This document shows, piece by piece, positions 54,187 through 63,010 of a stretch of DNA of 64,000 nt (its first letter is position 1; every line of letters starts with the position of its first letter). A program made the position numbers and the translations under genes. The stretch comes from Halomonas sp. 1513. Its GTDB lineage: Bacteria > Pseudomonadota > Gammaproteobacteria > Pseudomonadales > Halomonadaceae. The DNA is taken from contig CP019326.1 in NCBI GenBank assembly GCA_001971685.1, positions 1,798,001 to 1,862,000 on the forward strand. Reading direction: 5' to 3'. The notes under the pieces were generated by a model that worked only from the letters and a program-made list of their open reading frames with translations, was not told where the DNA came from and made no database searches.

Positions 54187-55361
54187 GCCGCTGCCGGCTC
54201 GCGATCATCGCCGACGACCTCACCGGCGCCCTGGACGCCTGCGCGCCCTTTGCCGCCCGCGGTGCCGATGCGCGGGTGGTGGTGGCGCAGCAGCAGCTGC
54301 CTGAGCTGGCAGCCGAGTGGCAGGCGGCGCCGCCCGAAGTGGTGGCGATCAACACCGAGTCGCGGCATCTAACGGCCGAGGCCGCCGCTGCGCGGGTCAC
54401 GGCGGCCTTCGAGGCGCTGCGCCCATTGGCGCCCGAGCGCTGGTTCAAGAAGGTCGATTCCACGCTGCGCGGCCAGGTCGTCGCCGAGTGCAAGGCGCTT
54501 AGGCAGGCCCTGGGGCTGCCGCTGCTGCTGGCACCGGCGGTGCCGGCTCAGCAGCGCGAGGTGCGCGCCGCAGAAGTGTGGGTAGACGGCGTGCGCCTGG
54601 CCGACAGCGACTATCGTCTCGATGCCCGCTCGCCGCCGCTAGCGGGGCCGATCGACGAGGCCTTCGCCGCCGCGGGCCTGCCGCTGGCCCGGGTCGTGGC
54701 GCAGCCCGGGATAACCCTCGCCGCGAGCGATGCGGTGGTCGATACCCGCAGTGAAGGCGAACTTGCCGTGCTCTACGATGCTGCGCTGCGCGCCGGTGGC
54801 GGGTTCTGCCTGGCCGGGGCGGCGGGGCTCGCCCAGGCCGTCGCCCAGCGCCTGTTCGGCCGCCTGCAGGGCGGGCGGCCGGCCATCGCCGCCGGTCAAG
54901 CGAGGCTCTACGTGGTCGGCTCGCGGGCGCCGCGCAGCGACGCCCAGTGTCACCAGCTGCTCAGCCATGCCCCCGACCTTCCTGAGCTCACCCCCGAGCA
55001 GTTGGGTGAGGCGCCAGCGCTGCCGGCTCAGCTGCTGCTGCGTCCGGCGCCCGGTGGGCAGCGCGATGCCGCGCAGGTGGCCCGAGCCCTGGCGGAGGGC
55101 GCCGCCGCATGGCGCGAGGCGCATCCGACGGGGCTGCTGTTCGCCACCGGCGGCGATACGGCATTGGCGGTTCTCACGCGGCTTGGGGTGCGCTATCTGA
55201 GCGTCGCGGCGGAGTGGTCGCCGGGCGTGGTCCTCGGCCTGTGTGACGGCGATCCCGCGCGGCCGGTGATCACCAAGGCCGGCGGCTTCGGCGACCCGCA
55301 GCTGCTGGCGGCACTGCACGGCAGCATGCCGGGGCCGCGGGGCTACGCCGTTAGTCGATAA
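54183..55361 (+). CDS. dtnK: D-threonate kinase (DUF1537 family)
   Basis: This 392-residue four-carbon acid sugar kinase starts with GTG overlapping the pdxA2 stop. Motifs are [18 protein letters not shown] at the N-terminus, [15 protein letters not shown] near residue 90, and the nucleotide-binding [12 protein letters not shown] and [14 protein letters not shown] in the C-terminal domain. It is clearly distinct from the OtnK encoded at 39326, being shorter with KKVDSTLRG instead of KYCSTFDST. Paired with pdxA2 it should phosphorylate D-threonate (or D-erythronate) at O4 before oxidation and decarboxylation to dihydroxyacetone phosphate. Confidence 0.84.
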   Translation: MSRCRLAIIADDLTGALDACAPFAARGADARVVVAQQQLPELAAEWQAAPPEVVAINTESRHLTAEAAAARVTAAFEALRPLAPERWFKKVDSTLRGQVVAECKALRQALGLPLLLAPAVPAQQREVRAAEVWVDGVRLADSDYRLDARSPPLAGPIDEAFAAAGLPLARVVAQPGITLAASDAVVDTRSEGELAVLYDAALRAGGGFCLAGAAGLAQAVAQRLFGRLQGGRPAIAAGQARLYVVGSRAPRSDAQCHQLLSHAPDLPELTPEQLGEAPALPAQLLLRPAPGGQRDAAQVARALAEGAAAWREAHPTGLLFATGGDTALAVLTRLGVRYLSVAAEWSPGVVLGLCDGDPARPVITKAGGFGDPQLLAALHGSMPGPRGYAVSR

Positions 55362-55416
55362 CCGCGCAGCGGAGGTTGCGTCACACCGGGTGAACGGCTA
55401 GGTTTCAAGCTGGGTG

Positions 55417-55431
55417 GTATGATACGTATAC
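55417..55431. promoter_or_regulatory. Candidate GntR/FCD operator upstream of the second TRAP system
   Basis: GTAT-G-ATAC (55417-55425) is a 9-bp palindrome of the type bound by FadR-subfamily GntR regulators, followed directly by the palindrome GTATAC (55426-55431). It lies 46 bases before the dctP start. The GntR/FCD regulator encoded at 59667 is the natural candidate binder. Confidence 0.5.
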
Positions 55432-55476
55432 AGCACAACACTAACGCTATCCGAAGATAGCCACAGGAGTACGCAC

Positions 55477-56478
55477 ATGCATAACAATATTCGCCGCCAA
55501 CACACCCTCGGCCGCTGGTTTTCCGTGTCGCTGCTGGCCGCCGGGGTCAGCCTGGCCGGTGCCGCCTATGGCCAGGAGAGCCTGCGCTTCGCCCACGTCT
55601 ACGAGACCTCGGAGCCCTTCCATCAGTGGGCCGAGTGGGCCGCCGACGAGATCGAGGAGCGCACCGAGGGGCGCTACCGCATCAGCGTGCATCCCGCCTC
55701 GTCGCTGGGCAGCGAAGAGGATATCAACGAGGGGCTGACGCTGGGCACGGTCGACATGATCTATACCGGCACCCAGTTCGCCGGCCACGCCTACGGGCCG
55801 ATGGGGATCGCCGGGGCGCCCTATATGTTCCGCGACTTCGATCACTGGCAGGCCTACGCCGAGAGCGATCTGTTCCAGGAGATCGCCGACGGCTACCGCG
55901 ATGCCACCGGTAACGTACCGATCGCGCTCAACTACTACGGCGAGCGCCACGTCACCTCCAACGACCCGATCAACGTGCCCGAGGACATGGAGCGCCTGCG
56001 TATTCGTGTACCCGGCGCGCCGCTGTACATGATGTTCCCGCGGGCCGCCGGCGCCAACCCGACGCCGATCGCCTTCAGCGAGGTCTATCTGGCCCTGCAG
56101 CAGGGTGTGGTGGACGCCCAGGAGAACCCGCTGCCGGCGATCCGCGCGATGGCCTTCCACGAGGTTCAGGACTACATCAACCTCACCGGCCACGTCACCG
56201 ACTCGCTGATCACCATCGTCAGCGGCACTCGCTGGAACCAGCTCTCCGAAGAGGATCAGGAAATCTTCCGCGAGGTACTGCAGGAGGCGGCGCAGAACAA
56301 CACCGCCGACATCCTCCAGGCCGAGGCGGAGCTCGCCGAGTGGTTCGAGGAGCAGGGCAACACAGTCAACGAGGTGGATCGCGAGCCGTTCCGCGATATC
56401 ACCGTGCCTTACCACCTCGGCGACGACGCCAACTGGGACGAGGAACTCTACGAGCGCCTGCAGGCAATCGGCCAGTAA
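55477..56478 (+). CDS. dctP: TRAP transporter substrate-binding protein DctP (second system)
   Basis: This 333-residue exported protein has a signal peptide (FSVSLLAAGVSLAGAAYG) and the DctP fold: LRFAHVYETSEPFHQWAEWA, GLTLGTVDMIYTGTQFAG, LRIRVPGAPLYMMFPRAAG with the ligand-binding arginine, and YLALQQGVVDAQENPLPAI. The loop YGERHVTSNDPI replaces the RHMTNSRREI of the first system, so the two binding proteins are not close paralogues and probably take different acids. CAGGAG precedes the ATG. It serves the DctQM pair encoded next. Confidence 0.9.
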   Translation: MHNNIRRQHTLGRWFSVSLLAAGVSLAGAAYGQESLRFAHVYETSEPFHQWAEWAADEIEERTEGRYRISVHPASSLGSEEDINEGLTLGTVDMIYTGTQFAGHAYGPMGIAGAPYMFRDFDHWQAYAESDLFQEIADGYRDATGNVPIALNYYGERHVTSNDPINVPEDMERLRIRVPGAPLYMMFPRAAGANPTPIAFSEVYLALQQGVVDAQENPLPAIRAMAFHEVQDYINLTGHVTDSLITIVSGTRWNQLSEEDQEIFREVLQEAAQNNTADILQAEAELAEWFEEQGNTVNEVDREPFRDITVPYHLGDDANWDEELYERLQAIGQ

Positions 56479-56495
56479 GCGGACATCGACTAACG

Positions 56496-56518
56496 TGCCC
56501 ACTGCCTGGCAGTGGGCA
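56496..56518 (+). terminator. Stem-loop between dctP and dctQ of the second TRAP system
   Basis: TGCCCACTGC and GCAGTGGGCA form a 10-bp stem with a CTG loop. No T-run follows, so it is more likely an mRNA-stabilising or attenuating structure than a full terminator. Its place matches the hairpin in the first TRAP operon. Confidence 0.55.
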
Positions 56519-56532
56519 TCTGGAGGAGTGTC

Positions 56533-57069
56533 ATGCCGAAAGACAGCGAGGGCCTCGACGACGCCGTCGACCCCATGCTCGACTTCGAGTCGGCGTTCGA
56601 GGATGACGAGTTCCACTTCAGCGACTACGCCATCGAGGACTACTTCACCCTGGTGGTGTTCTGGGCGCTGATCCTGGTCGTCTCACTGCAGTTCTTCACC
56701 CGCTATGTGCTGGGTGACTCGACCACCTGGACCGAGGAGATCGCACGCTACCTGCTGATTATTGTCGGCTTCGCGGGTAGCGCCATGGCGGTGCGCAAGG
56801 GCACCCATATCATGGTCGAGTTCTTCTACCGCTATATGCCCAACTGGCTTGGCAAGCTGGTGGCCGGCGTTGCCGAAGGCGTCAGCGTAGGGTTCTATTT
56901 CGCCATGGCCTGGGTCACCTACAAGCTCGCCGATCGCACCGGCAGCATGATGATCTCCGTCGACCTGCCGAAGAACATTATCTATTACACCGTCTTTGCC
57001 GCCTTCGTGGTGATGGCGCTACGCGGTATTCAGCGAATCGTCCTGCGCCTGCGCGCGGCACGTCAGTAA
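56533..57069 (+). CDS. dctQ: TRAP transporter small membrane subunit DctQ (second system)
   Basis: ATG 56533 follows GGAGGAG (56522-56528) and gives 178 residues; the earlier in-frame start at 56512 lies within the intergenic hairpin and has no ribosome site. Four membrane spans follow a notably acidic cytoplasmic head of about 37 residues rich in Asp and Glu. The DctQ motif FFTRYVLGDSTTWTEEIARY is clear. It forms the permease with DctM, 12 bases downstream. Confidence 0.88.
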   Translation: MPKDSEGLDDAVDPMLDFESAFEDDEFHFSDYAIEDYFTLVVFWALILVVSLQFFTRYVLGDSTTWTEEIARYLLIIVGFAGSAMAVRKGTHIMVEFFYRYMPNWLGKLVAGVAEGVSVGFYFAMAWVTYKLADRTGSMMISVDLPKNIIYYTVFAAFVVMALRGIQRIVLRLRAARQ

Positions 57070-57081
57070 GGGTGCGTCTAC

Positions 57082-58461
57082 ATGTCTCGACTTTCCATGC
57101 TGCGCTGGCGAGCACCGCTCCTCACGCCGCTGCTCTCGGCCCTGGCCGTACTTGGCTGCGTGGTGCTGGCGGTGACCGGCTACTACCTGTCATTTCTATT
57201 CTTCACGCTGTTCACACTGCTGGTGCTGGGGGTGCCGATTGCCATCAGCCTGGCGGGGGCCTGCCTGCTGTTCGTGGTGATCTCCGGCCAGGTGCCGGAC
57301 ATCGTGGTCGCACACCGCATGATCAACGGCATCGACAGCTTTCCGCTGCTGGCCATCCCGTTCTTCATCTTCGCCGGCAGCCTGATGAACAATGCCGGTA
57401 TCACCGAACGCATCTTCAACTTCGCCAAGGCCTTGATGGGCTGGATGCGCGGCGGCCTTGGGCATGTCAACGTTGGCGCCAGTATCGTCTTCTCGGGCAT
57501 GTCGGGGGCGGCGGTGGCCGATGCCGGCGGTCTGGGTACCATCGAGATCAAGGCGATGAAGGACGCCGGCTATGACGAGGAGTTCGCGGTGGGTATCACC
57601 GCCGCCTCGTCGACCATCGGGCCGATCATCCCGCCCAGCCTGCCGATGGTGATCTACGGCGTGATGGCTTCGGCCTCGGTGGGCCAGCTGTTCGCCGCCG
57701 GCCTGATTCCCGGGCTGCTGATGGGGGCGATGCTGATGGGCATGATCTTCATCATCTCGCGTCGCCGCGGCTATACCGCCGATGCGCGCTTCTCGATGGG
57801 GGTGCTGGGCAAGACCTTCAGCCGCGCGGTGCTGTCGCTGATGACGCCGGTGATCATCGTCGGCGGCATCATCACCGGGGTCTTCACGCCCACCGAGTCG
57901 GCGGTAGCCGCGGTGGTCTATGCGCTGTTCCTGGGGGTGATGGTCTACCGTACCCTTAGCTGGCGCAAGCTGCTCAAGGTCAGCATGGAGACCATCGAGA
58001 CCACCGCGATCATTCTGTTCATCGTCGCCTCGGCGTCGATCTTCGCCTGGATCCTATCGAGCAACCAGGTCACCCAGCACCTGGTGGCGGTGCTGGGGCC
58101 CTTTGCCGACAGCAAGATCGCGGTGCTGCTGTTCTCCAACGCCGTGCTGATCATCATCGGCTGCTTCATGGAAACCATCGCCGCCATCACCATCCTGGTA
58201 CCGGTGCTGCTGCCCATGGCCATCGCGGTGGGCGTCGATCCGGTGCACTTCGGCGTGATCATGGTGCTCAACCTGATGATCGGCCTGCTGACGCCGCCGG
58301 TGGGCATGGTGCTCTACGTGCTGTCGCGGGTCTCCAACGTCAGCTTCGAGCGCTGCATGCGCGGCACCATCCCGTTCCTGATTCCGCTGGTGGTGTGCCT
58401 GCTGCTGGTGACCTTCATTCCGGCCATCTCCATGTGGCTGCCGACCCTGATCTACCGCTGA
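57082..58461 (+). CDS. dctM: TRAP transporter large permease subunit DctM (second system)
   Basis: This 459-residue membrane protein shows DctM landmarks: FPLLAIPFFIFAGSLMNNAG, FSGMSGAAVADAGGLGTIEI, IGPIIPPSLPMVIYGV, IVGGIITGVFTPTESAV and LMIGLLTPPVGMVLY. An extra N-terminal hydrophobic part makes it about 34 residues longer than DctM of the first system. It ends 27 bases before the Ldh-family gene and is part of the same operon. Confidence 0.92.
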   Translation: MSRLSMLRWRAPLLTPLLSALAVLGCVVLAVTGYYLSFLFFTLFTLLVLGVPIAISLAGACLLFVVISGQVPDIVVAHRMINGIDSFPLLAIPFFIFAGSLMNNAGITERIFNFAKALMGWMRGGLGHVNVGASIVFSGMSGAAVADAGGLGTIEIKAMKDAGYDEEFAVGITAASSTIGPIIPPSLPMVIYGVMASASVGQLFAAGLIPGLLMGAMLMGMIFIISRRRGYTADARFSMGVLGKTFSRAVLSLMTPVIIVGGIITGVFTPTESAVAAVVYALFLGVMVYRTLSWRKLLKVSMETIETTAIILFIVASASIFAWILSSNQVTQHLVAVLGPFADSKIAVLLFSNAVLIIIGCFMETIAAITILVPVLLPMAIAVGVDPVHFGVIMVLNLMIGLLTPPVGMVLYVLSRVSNVSFERCMRGTIPFLIPLVVCLLLVTFIPAISMWLPTLIYR

Positions 58462-58488
58462 TCGACCCACAGGAGAGCAACCGAGCCC

Positions 58489-59562
58489 ATGAGCGACGCC
58501 TATACCGCCATTCGCGTAGCCCGCCACGACCTGGAGCGTTTCATGGACGCGGCGCTGGCGCGCCGCGGCGCCGATGCCGCCAGTCGTGAGGCGGTGATCC
58601 GCGCGCTGGTCACCGCCTCGCGCTGGGGCACCGACAGCCACGGCCTGCGCCTGCTGCCACACTATCTCGAGGCGCTCGCCGGCGGCCGCATCAACCCGCG
58701 GCCGCAGCTGCAGTTCACGCAGCGCCTGCCGGCTACCGGCCACCTCGATGCCGACCACGCCATGGGCCATCTGGCCGGCTACACCGCCATGCAGCACGCC
58801 GTGGCGATGGCCCGCGAGATGGGCATGGGCGCGGTGGCGGTGGCCAACTCCTCGCACTACGGTGCCGCCGGCTGCTACGCGCTGGCGGCCGCCGAGCAGG
58901 GCATGCTGGGGCTGACGGTGAGCAACTCCGACCCCTTCGTGCTATTGCATCACAGCGAGCGAGCCTTCCACGGCACCAACCCGATCGCCTTCGCCGCACC
59001 GCTGGCGGGCGGCAACCCCTACGTGTTCGATATGGCGACCAGCGCGATTCCCTGGAACCGCGTCCAGCAGTACGGCGCCATCGGCCGCCAGCTGCCCGAC
59101 CAGGTGGCGGCCACCGCCGCCGGCGGGGTGACCCGCACGCCCGCCGAGGTGAGCGCGCTGCTGCCGCTGGGGGGCAGCGAGTTCGGCTTCAAGGGAGCGG
59201 CGCTGGGCGGCTTCGCCGAGGTCTTGAGCTCGACCCTGTCGGGCATGCTCAACGGCTTTCGGCTGCTGCCTATGGTCGGCGACGACATGGCCACGCCGCG
59301 CGGTGTCAGCCACTTCTTCCTGGCCATCAATCCAGCCGGCTTCATCGATCTCGAACAGTTCCAGCAGCGCCTGGGCGACTACCTCGCCGACCTGCGCAGT
59401 CAGCCCGCCGTGGCCGGCGGCGAGGTGCTGGCGCCGGGCGACCGCGAGTGGCGCTGCATGGCCCAGCGCGACGCAGAGGGCATTCCCCTCGACACGGCCA
59501 ATCGTGAGGCCTATGCCGAGCTTGCCGAGCGACTCGATATTGCACCGCTAACGGCGCTTTAG
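58489..59562 (+). CDS. Ldh-family (malate/lactate dehydrogenase type) oxidoreductase
   Basis: This 357-residue protein belongs to the Ldh_2 family of NAD(P)-dependent 2-hydroxyacid/ketoacid oxidoreductases (not the Rossmann lactate dehydrogenases). Landmarks are WGTDSHGLRLLPHYLEALAG with the active-site histidine, VAVANSSHYGAAGCYAL, HGTNPIAFAAPL, FDMATSAIPWNRV and GFKGAALGGFAEVL. Family members reduce or oxidise malate, ureidoglycolate, 2,3-diketo-L-gulonate and similar acids. Placed between a TRAP importer and a regulator, it probably oxidises the imported hydroxyacid or handles its keto form. ACAGGAGAG supplies the ribosome site. Confidence 0.86.
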   Translation: MSDAYTAIRVARHDLERFMDAALARRGADAASREAVIRALVTASRWGTDSHGLRLLPHYLEALAGGRINPRPQLQFTQRLPATGHLDADHAMGHLAGYTAMQHAVAMAREMGMGAVAVANSSHYGAAGCYALAAAEQGMLGLTVSNSDPFVLLHHSERAFHGTNPIAFAAPLAGGNPYVFDMATSAIPWNRVQQYGAIGRQLPDQVAATAAGGVTRTPAEVSALLPLGGSEFGFKGAALGGFAEVLSSTLSGMLNGFRLLPMVGDDMATPRGVSHFFLAINPAGFIDLEQFQQRLGDYLADLRSQPAVAGGEVLAPGDREWRCMAQRDAEGIPLDTANREAYAELAERLDIAPLTAL

Positions 59563-59666
59563 GATCACCGGCGCGCGCTGTCGGCGCGGGGATAATGCAG
59601 TAACATGGTCGGCATGTCGGCGTCGCAGCGCGTGGCGGGCGCCCAAGCAGAGCAAGAGGGACGTAG

Positions 59667-60401
59667 ATGAGCAAGTACCGCGTAGAGCGCAAGACGCTGT
59701 CCGAACAGGTCGCCGAGCAGCTCGAGGCCGAGATCCTCGAGGGGCGGCTGAGCGAGAACGACCAGCTACCCTCCGAGCGCGAACTGATGGAGCAGTTCGG
59801 GGTCGGTCGGCCGGCGGTACGCGAAGCGCTGTTCCACCTTCAGCAGCTGGGGCTGATCGCCATCAACAGCGGCACCCGGGCGCGGGTCATCCGGCCCACC
59901 GCCGAGGCGGTGATGGCACGGCTCTCCGGCGTCACCCGGCAGTTGCTCTCCAAGCCCGACGGGCAACAGTATTTTCAGGAAGCGCGGGCCATGTTCGAGA
60001 TCTCGCTGGCGCGCTACGCCGCCCAGCATGCCAGCGACGAGGACCTGGCCCGGCTGCGCGCCGCGCTCGACGACAACCGCGCCGCGGTGGGTGACGAAGC
60101 GCGCTTCAAGCGCTCCGACAACGCCTTCCACGGGGTGCTGGCGAATATTGCCCGCAACCCGATCTTCGACGCCATCCACGAGTCGCTCTCCGAGTGGCTC
60201 GACGACCGCCGCGCCCAGGTGCTGCAGCAGAAAGACGAGGACAAGGCCGCCATGGCCGCGCATATCGAGATCGTCGAAGCCATCGAATCCCGTGACCCGG
60301 ACGCCGCCGAAGCCGCCATGCGTCGCCACCTCGACCGCCACTACGGCACCTACATGCAGCTCAAGAAGCGGCTTATCGACAGCGAGGACAACTCAGCCTA
60401 G
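59667..60401 (+). CDS. GntR/FadR-subfamily transcriptional regulator (FCD domain)
   Basis: This 244-residue protein has a GntR winged helix at about residues 8-75: LSENDQLPSERELMEQFGVG, then RPAVREALFHLQQLGLI and INSGTRARV. The C-terminal helical FCD domain has metal/ligand-site candidates FHGVLANIARNP (His) and HIEIVEAIESRDPDAAEAAM. AGAGGGACG precedes the start. It likely controls the sugar-acid genes around it. GTAT/ATAC palindromes at 55417 and related words at 52303 and 63790 are candidate operators. It ends at a strong bidirectional terminator. Confidence 0.9.
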   Translation: MSKYRVERKTLSEQVAEQLEAEILEGRLSENDQLPSERELMEQFGVGRPAVREALFHLQQLGLIAINSGTRARVIRPTAEAVMARLSGVTRQLLSKPDGQQYFQEARAMFEISLARYAAQHASDEDLARLRAALDDNRAAVGDEARFKRSDNAFHGVLANIARNPIFDAIHESLSEWLDDRRAQVLQQKDEDKAAMAAHIEIVEAIESRDPDAAEAAMRRHLDRHYGTYMQLKKRLIDSEDNSA

Positions 60402-60418
60402 CCCTGCCTGGGATCCTT

Positions 60419-60462
60419 AACGCAACGAGCCCGCCCGTGTTGAGGCGGGCTCGTTGCGTTTT
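60419..60462. terminator. Bidirectional terminator between convergent operons
   Basis: A perfect 17-bp stem (60419-60435 with 60444-60460) and an 8-base loop end in GCGTTTT on the plus strand. It lies between the rightward regulator gene and the leftward dehydratase gene, and the AACGC/GCGTT stem ends could give U residues in either direction. Confidence 0.88.
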
Positions 60463-60468
60463 GGGCTG

Positions 60469-62109
60469 CTACAACGACACACCGCGCTTCCAGGGGATGA
60501 AGTCGTACTGGGCGAGGCGCACCGCCTGGGGCTGGTAGCGGCCCGAGGCGGTGTCGATGCACAGCCGGAGCAGGTCGTCGGCGAGCTCGTCGATCTGCGC
60601 CTCGCCGCGGATGATCGGCCCCGCATCGAAGTCGATCACGTCGCTCATGCGCGCCGCCAGTTCGCTATTGCTGGAGATCTTCATCACCGGGGTGACCGGG
60701 TTGCCGGTGGGGGTGCCGAGCCCGGTGGTGAACAGGATCAGGTTGGCGCCGGAGCCGGCCAGGGCGGTGGTCGACTCGACGTCGTTGCCCGGTGAGCAGA
60801 GCAGGCTCAGCCCGGCGCGGGTGCGCGGCTCGGTGTAGTCGAGCACGTCGACGATGGGGCTGTCGCCGCCTTTCTTGGCGGCGCCGGCGGACTTCATGGC
60901 GTCGGTGATCAGGCCGTCGCGGATATTGCCCGGCGAGGGGTTCATCGAGAAATCGGCGCCGACCCGGGAGGCGTGACGCTGGTAGGCGCTCATCAAGGCC
61001 TGGAAGCGCTCGGCCACCCGGTCATCGCTGCAGCGCGCCACCAGCTCATGCTCGACGCCGCACAGCTCGGGAAACTCGCTGAGCATGCCGCTGCCGCCCA
61101 GCGCCACCAGGCGGTCCATCACCGCGCCCACCAGCGGGTTGGCGGAGAGCCCCGAGAAACCGTCCGAGCCGCCGCACTCGGCGCCCAGGCTCAGCGCCGA
61201 GAGCGGGGCCGGGGTGCGCGGGGTGCGATTGGCCTCGGCCAGGCCGTCGAAGATGGTGGTCAGCGCATCGCGGATCAGCGCCTCCTCGCTCTGGCTGGCC
61301 TGCTGCTCCAGGTAGTGCACCGGCCGTAGCCCCTGAGGGTCGCGGCTGGCCACGGCCTGCTGAATCATCTCGATCTGCGCTTTCTGGCAGCCCAGGCTGA
61401 GCACCGTGGCGCCGGCCACGTTGGGGTGGCAGATATAGCCGGCCAGCAGCTGGCACAGCGCCTGGGCGTCGTCGTCGGTGCCGCCGCAACCCAGCGTATG
61501 GGTCAGGAAGCGCACGCCGTCGACGTTGGGGAACAGCCGCTCGGCGGCAGCCTGGGGCGAGGGTGCGGCGGCGTCGCCGTGCAGCAGCTCGCGCGCCATG
61601 CGCTTGTAGTCGCGGTAGGGGTCTTCGCCGAGGGCGTCGGCCACGCACTGGCGCAGCACCTCGATATTGCGGTTCTCGCAGAACACCAGCGGCACCACCA
61701 GCCACACGTTGGCGGTACCTACGCTGCCATCGGCGCGCTGGTAGCCGTCGAATGTCATGCCCTGGAAGGCGCTGACGTCCGGCGCCTGCCATTCGCCGCG
61801 GCGCGCCTGCACGCTGCTGGAGTCGGTGCTATGGGCAGTGTTGTCGGTGGTGATGGCGGCCCCGGCGGCGATCGCTTGGGTGGCACGCCCTACGGTCACG
61901 CCATACATGATCACGCTGTCGCCCACGGCGAGATCCGCCAGGGCGAACTTGTGCTTGTGACGGATCGGCTCGACGAGCTGCAGCGTCCGGCCGCCGTCGT
62001 CGATCTGGCTGCCTGCCGCCAGGTCCTTGAGCGCCACCCGAACGTTGTCGGCGGCGTGCACGCGCAGGCTGGTCAGGCGGCCGGCGTCGCTGGCAATGGG
62101 TGTGGTCAT
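60469..62109 (-). CDS. UxaA-family altronate/galactarate-type dehydratase
   Basis: I choose ATG 62109 because AGGAG lies seven bases upstream, giving 546 residues; ATG 62127 overlaps the upstream gene's stop and would add six residues. The N-terminus is a SAF-like domain (VRVALKDLAAGSQI). The main domain has TFDGYQRADGSVGTANVWLV, FLTHTLGCGGTDDDAQALC, LSLGAECGGSDGFSGLSANP and NLILFTTGLGTPTGNPVTPV, the iron-dependent UxaA/GarD pattern with conserved Cys residues. Members dehydrate altronate, galactarate or related acids to 2-keto-3-deoxy acids. The partner SDR and FAH genes suggest that the product is then oxidised and hydrolysed. Confidence 0.87.
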   Translation of the reverse strand: MTTPIASDAGRLTSLRVHAADNVRVALKDLAAGSQIDDGGRTLQLVEPIRHKHKFALADLAVGDSVIMYGVTVGRATQAIAAGAAITTDNTAHSTDSSSVQARRGEWQAPDVSAFQGMTFDGYQRADGSVGTANVWLVVPLVFCENRNIEVLRQCVADALGEDPYRDYKRMARELLHGDAAAPSPQAAAERLFPNVDGVRFLTHTLGCGGTDDDAQALCQLLAGYICHPNVAGATVLSLGCQKAQIEMIQQAVASRDPQGLRPVHYLEQQASQSEEALIRDALTTIFDGLAEANRTPRTPAPLSALSLGAECGGSDGFSGLSANPLVGAVMDRLVALGGSGMLSEFPELCGVEHELVARCSDDRVAERFQALMSAYQRHASRVGADFSMNPSPGNIRDGLITDAMKSAGAAKKGGDSPIVDVLDYTEPRTRAGLSLLCSPGNDVESTTALAGSGANLILFTTGLGTPTGNPVTPVMKISSNSELAARMSDVIDFDAGPIIRGEAQIDELADDLLRLCIDTASGRYQPQAVRLAQYDFIPWKRGVSL

Positions 62110-62123
62110 GGTCGTGCTCCTGC

Positions 62124-62978
62124 TCATCGCGCGTCGCTTTCGGCGACCAGGCGCTGCTGCTGTTCACCGAGGCCGTCGATACCCAGGCGCATGGTCTGGC
62201 CGGGGCGCAGGTAGACCTGCGGCTGCTGGCCCATGCCCACGCCGGGCGGGGTGCCGGTGGAGATCACGTCGCCGGGCTGCAGGCTCATGAAGCGGCTCAG
62301 GTAGCTGATCAGGTAGGGCACCTGGTAGACCATGGTGCTGGTGCTGCCATCCTGGTAGCGCTTGCCGTCGACCTCCAGCCACATGGCCAGGCGATGCGGG
62401 TCGTCGATCTCATCGGGCGTCACCAGCCACGGGCCCAGCGGGCCGAAGGTGTCGCAGCCCTTGCCCTTGTCCCAGCTGCCGCTGCGCTCGAGCTGGAATT
62501 CGCGCTCGGAGATGTCGTTGATCACGCAGAACCCGGCCACGTGCTGCATGGCGTCGGCCTCGTCGACGTAGCGCGCGGCCTTGCCGATCACTACGCCGAG
62601 CTCGACCTCCCAATCGGTCTTTTGCGAGTCGCGGGGAATGATCACGTCGTCGTTGGGGCCGCAGATGGCGCTGGTCCACTTGTTGAAGACCACCGGCTCC
62701 GGCGGCACCTCGGCGCCGGTCTCGGCGGCGTGGTCGGAGTAGTTGAGGCCGATGCAGATGAACTTGCCGACTCCGCCCACGCAGGGGCCGAGGCGGGTGC
62801 CGTCGGCCACCTCGGGCAACTGCGCGAGATCCAGTTCGGCGAGCGCGGCCAGCGCGTTGCGGTCGAGATGAGCACCGCTGAGGTCGGTGACGTGGGCCGA
62901 CAGGTCGCGAATCCTGCCCTGGGCATCCAGGGCGCCGGGTTTTTCCTGCCCGGCGGGGCCGAAGCGCAGCAGTTTCAT
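62124..62978 (-). CDS. FAH-family hydrolase, 2,4-diketo-3-deoxy-acid hydrolase-like
   Basis: This 284-residue protein is a standard-length fumarylacetoacetate hydrolase-family enzyme: VGKFICIGLNYSDHAAETGA, DWEVELGVVIGKAARYVDE with metal-ligand Glu, GFCVINDISEREFQLERSG, KGCDTFGPLGPWLVTPDEI and GDVISTGTPPGVGMG. The pattern resembles ureidoglycolate lyase and the 2,4-diketo-3-deoxy-L-fuconate/-rhamnonate hydrolases. With an SDR upstream and a UxaA-type dehydratase downstream (stop overlapping an ATG), hydrolysis of a diketo-deoxy sugar acid to pyruvate plus a short hydroxyacid is the likely role. Confidence 0.83.
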   Translation of the reverse strand: MKLLRFGPAGQEKPGALDAQGRIRDLSAHVTDLSGAHLDRNALAALAELDLAQLPEVADGTRLGPCVGGVGKFICIGLNYSDHAAETGAEVPPEPVVFNKWTSAICGPNDDVIIPRDSQKTDWEVELGVVIGKAARYVDEADAMQHVAGFCVINDISEREFQLERSGSWDKGKGCDTFGPLGPWLVTPDEIDDPHRLAMWLEVDGKRYQDGSTSTMVYQVPYLISYLSRFMSLQPGDVISTGTPPGVGMGQQPQVYLRPGQTMRLGIDGLGEQQQRLVAESDAR

Positions 62979-63010
62979 GAGCGTTTCCTCACTGTGTAAG
63001 GGCGACTGGG

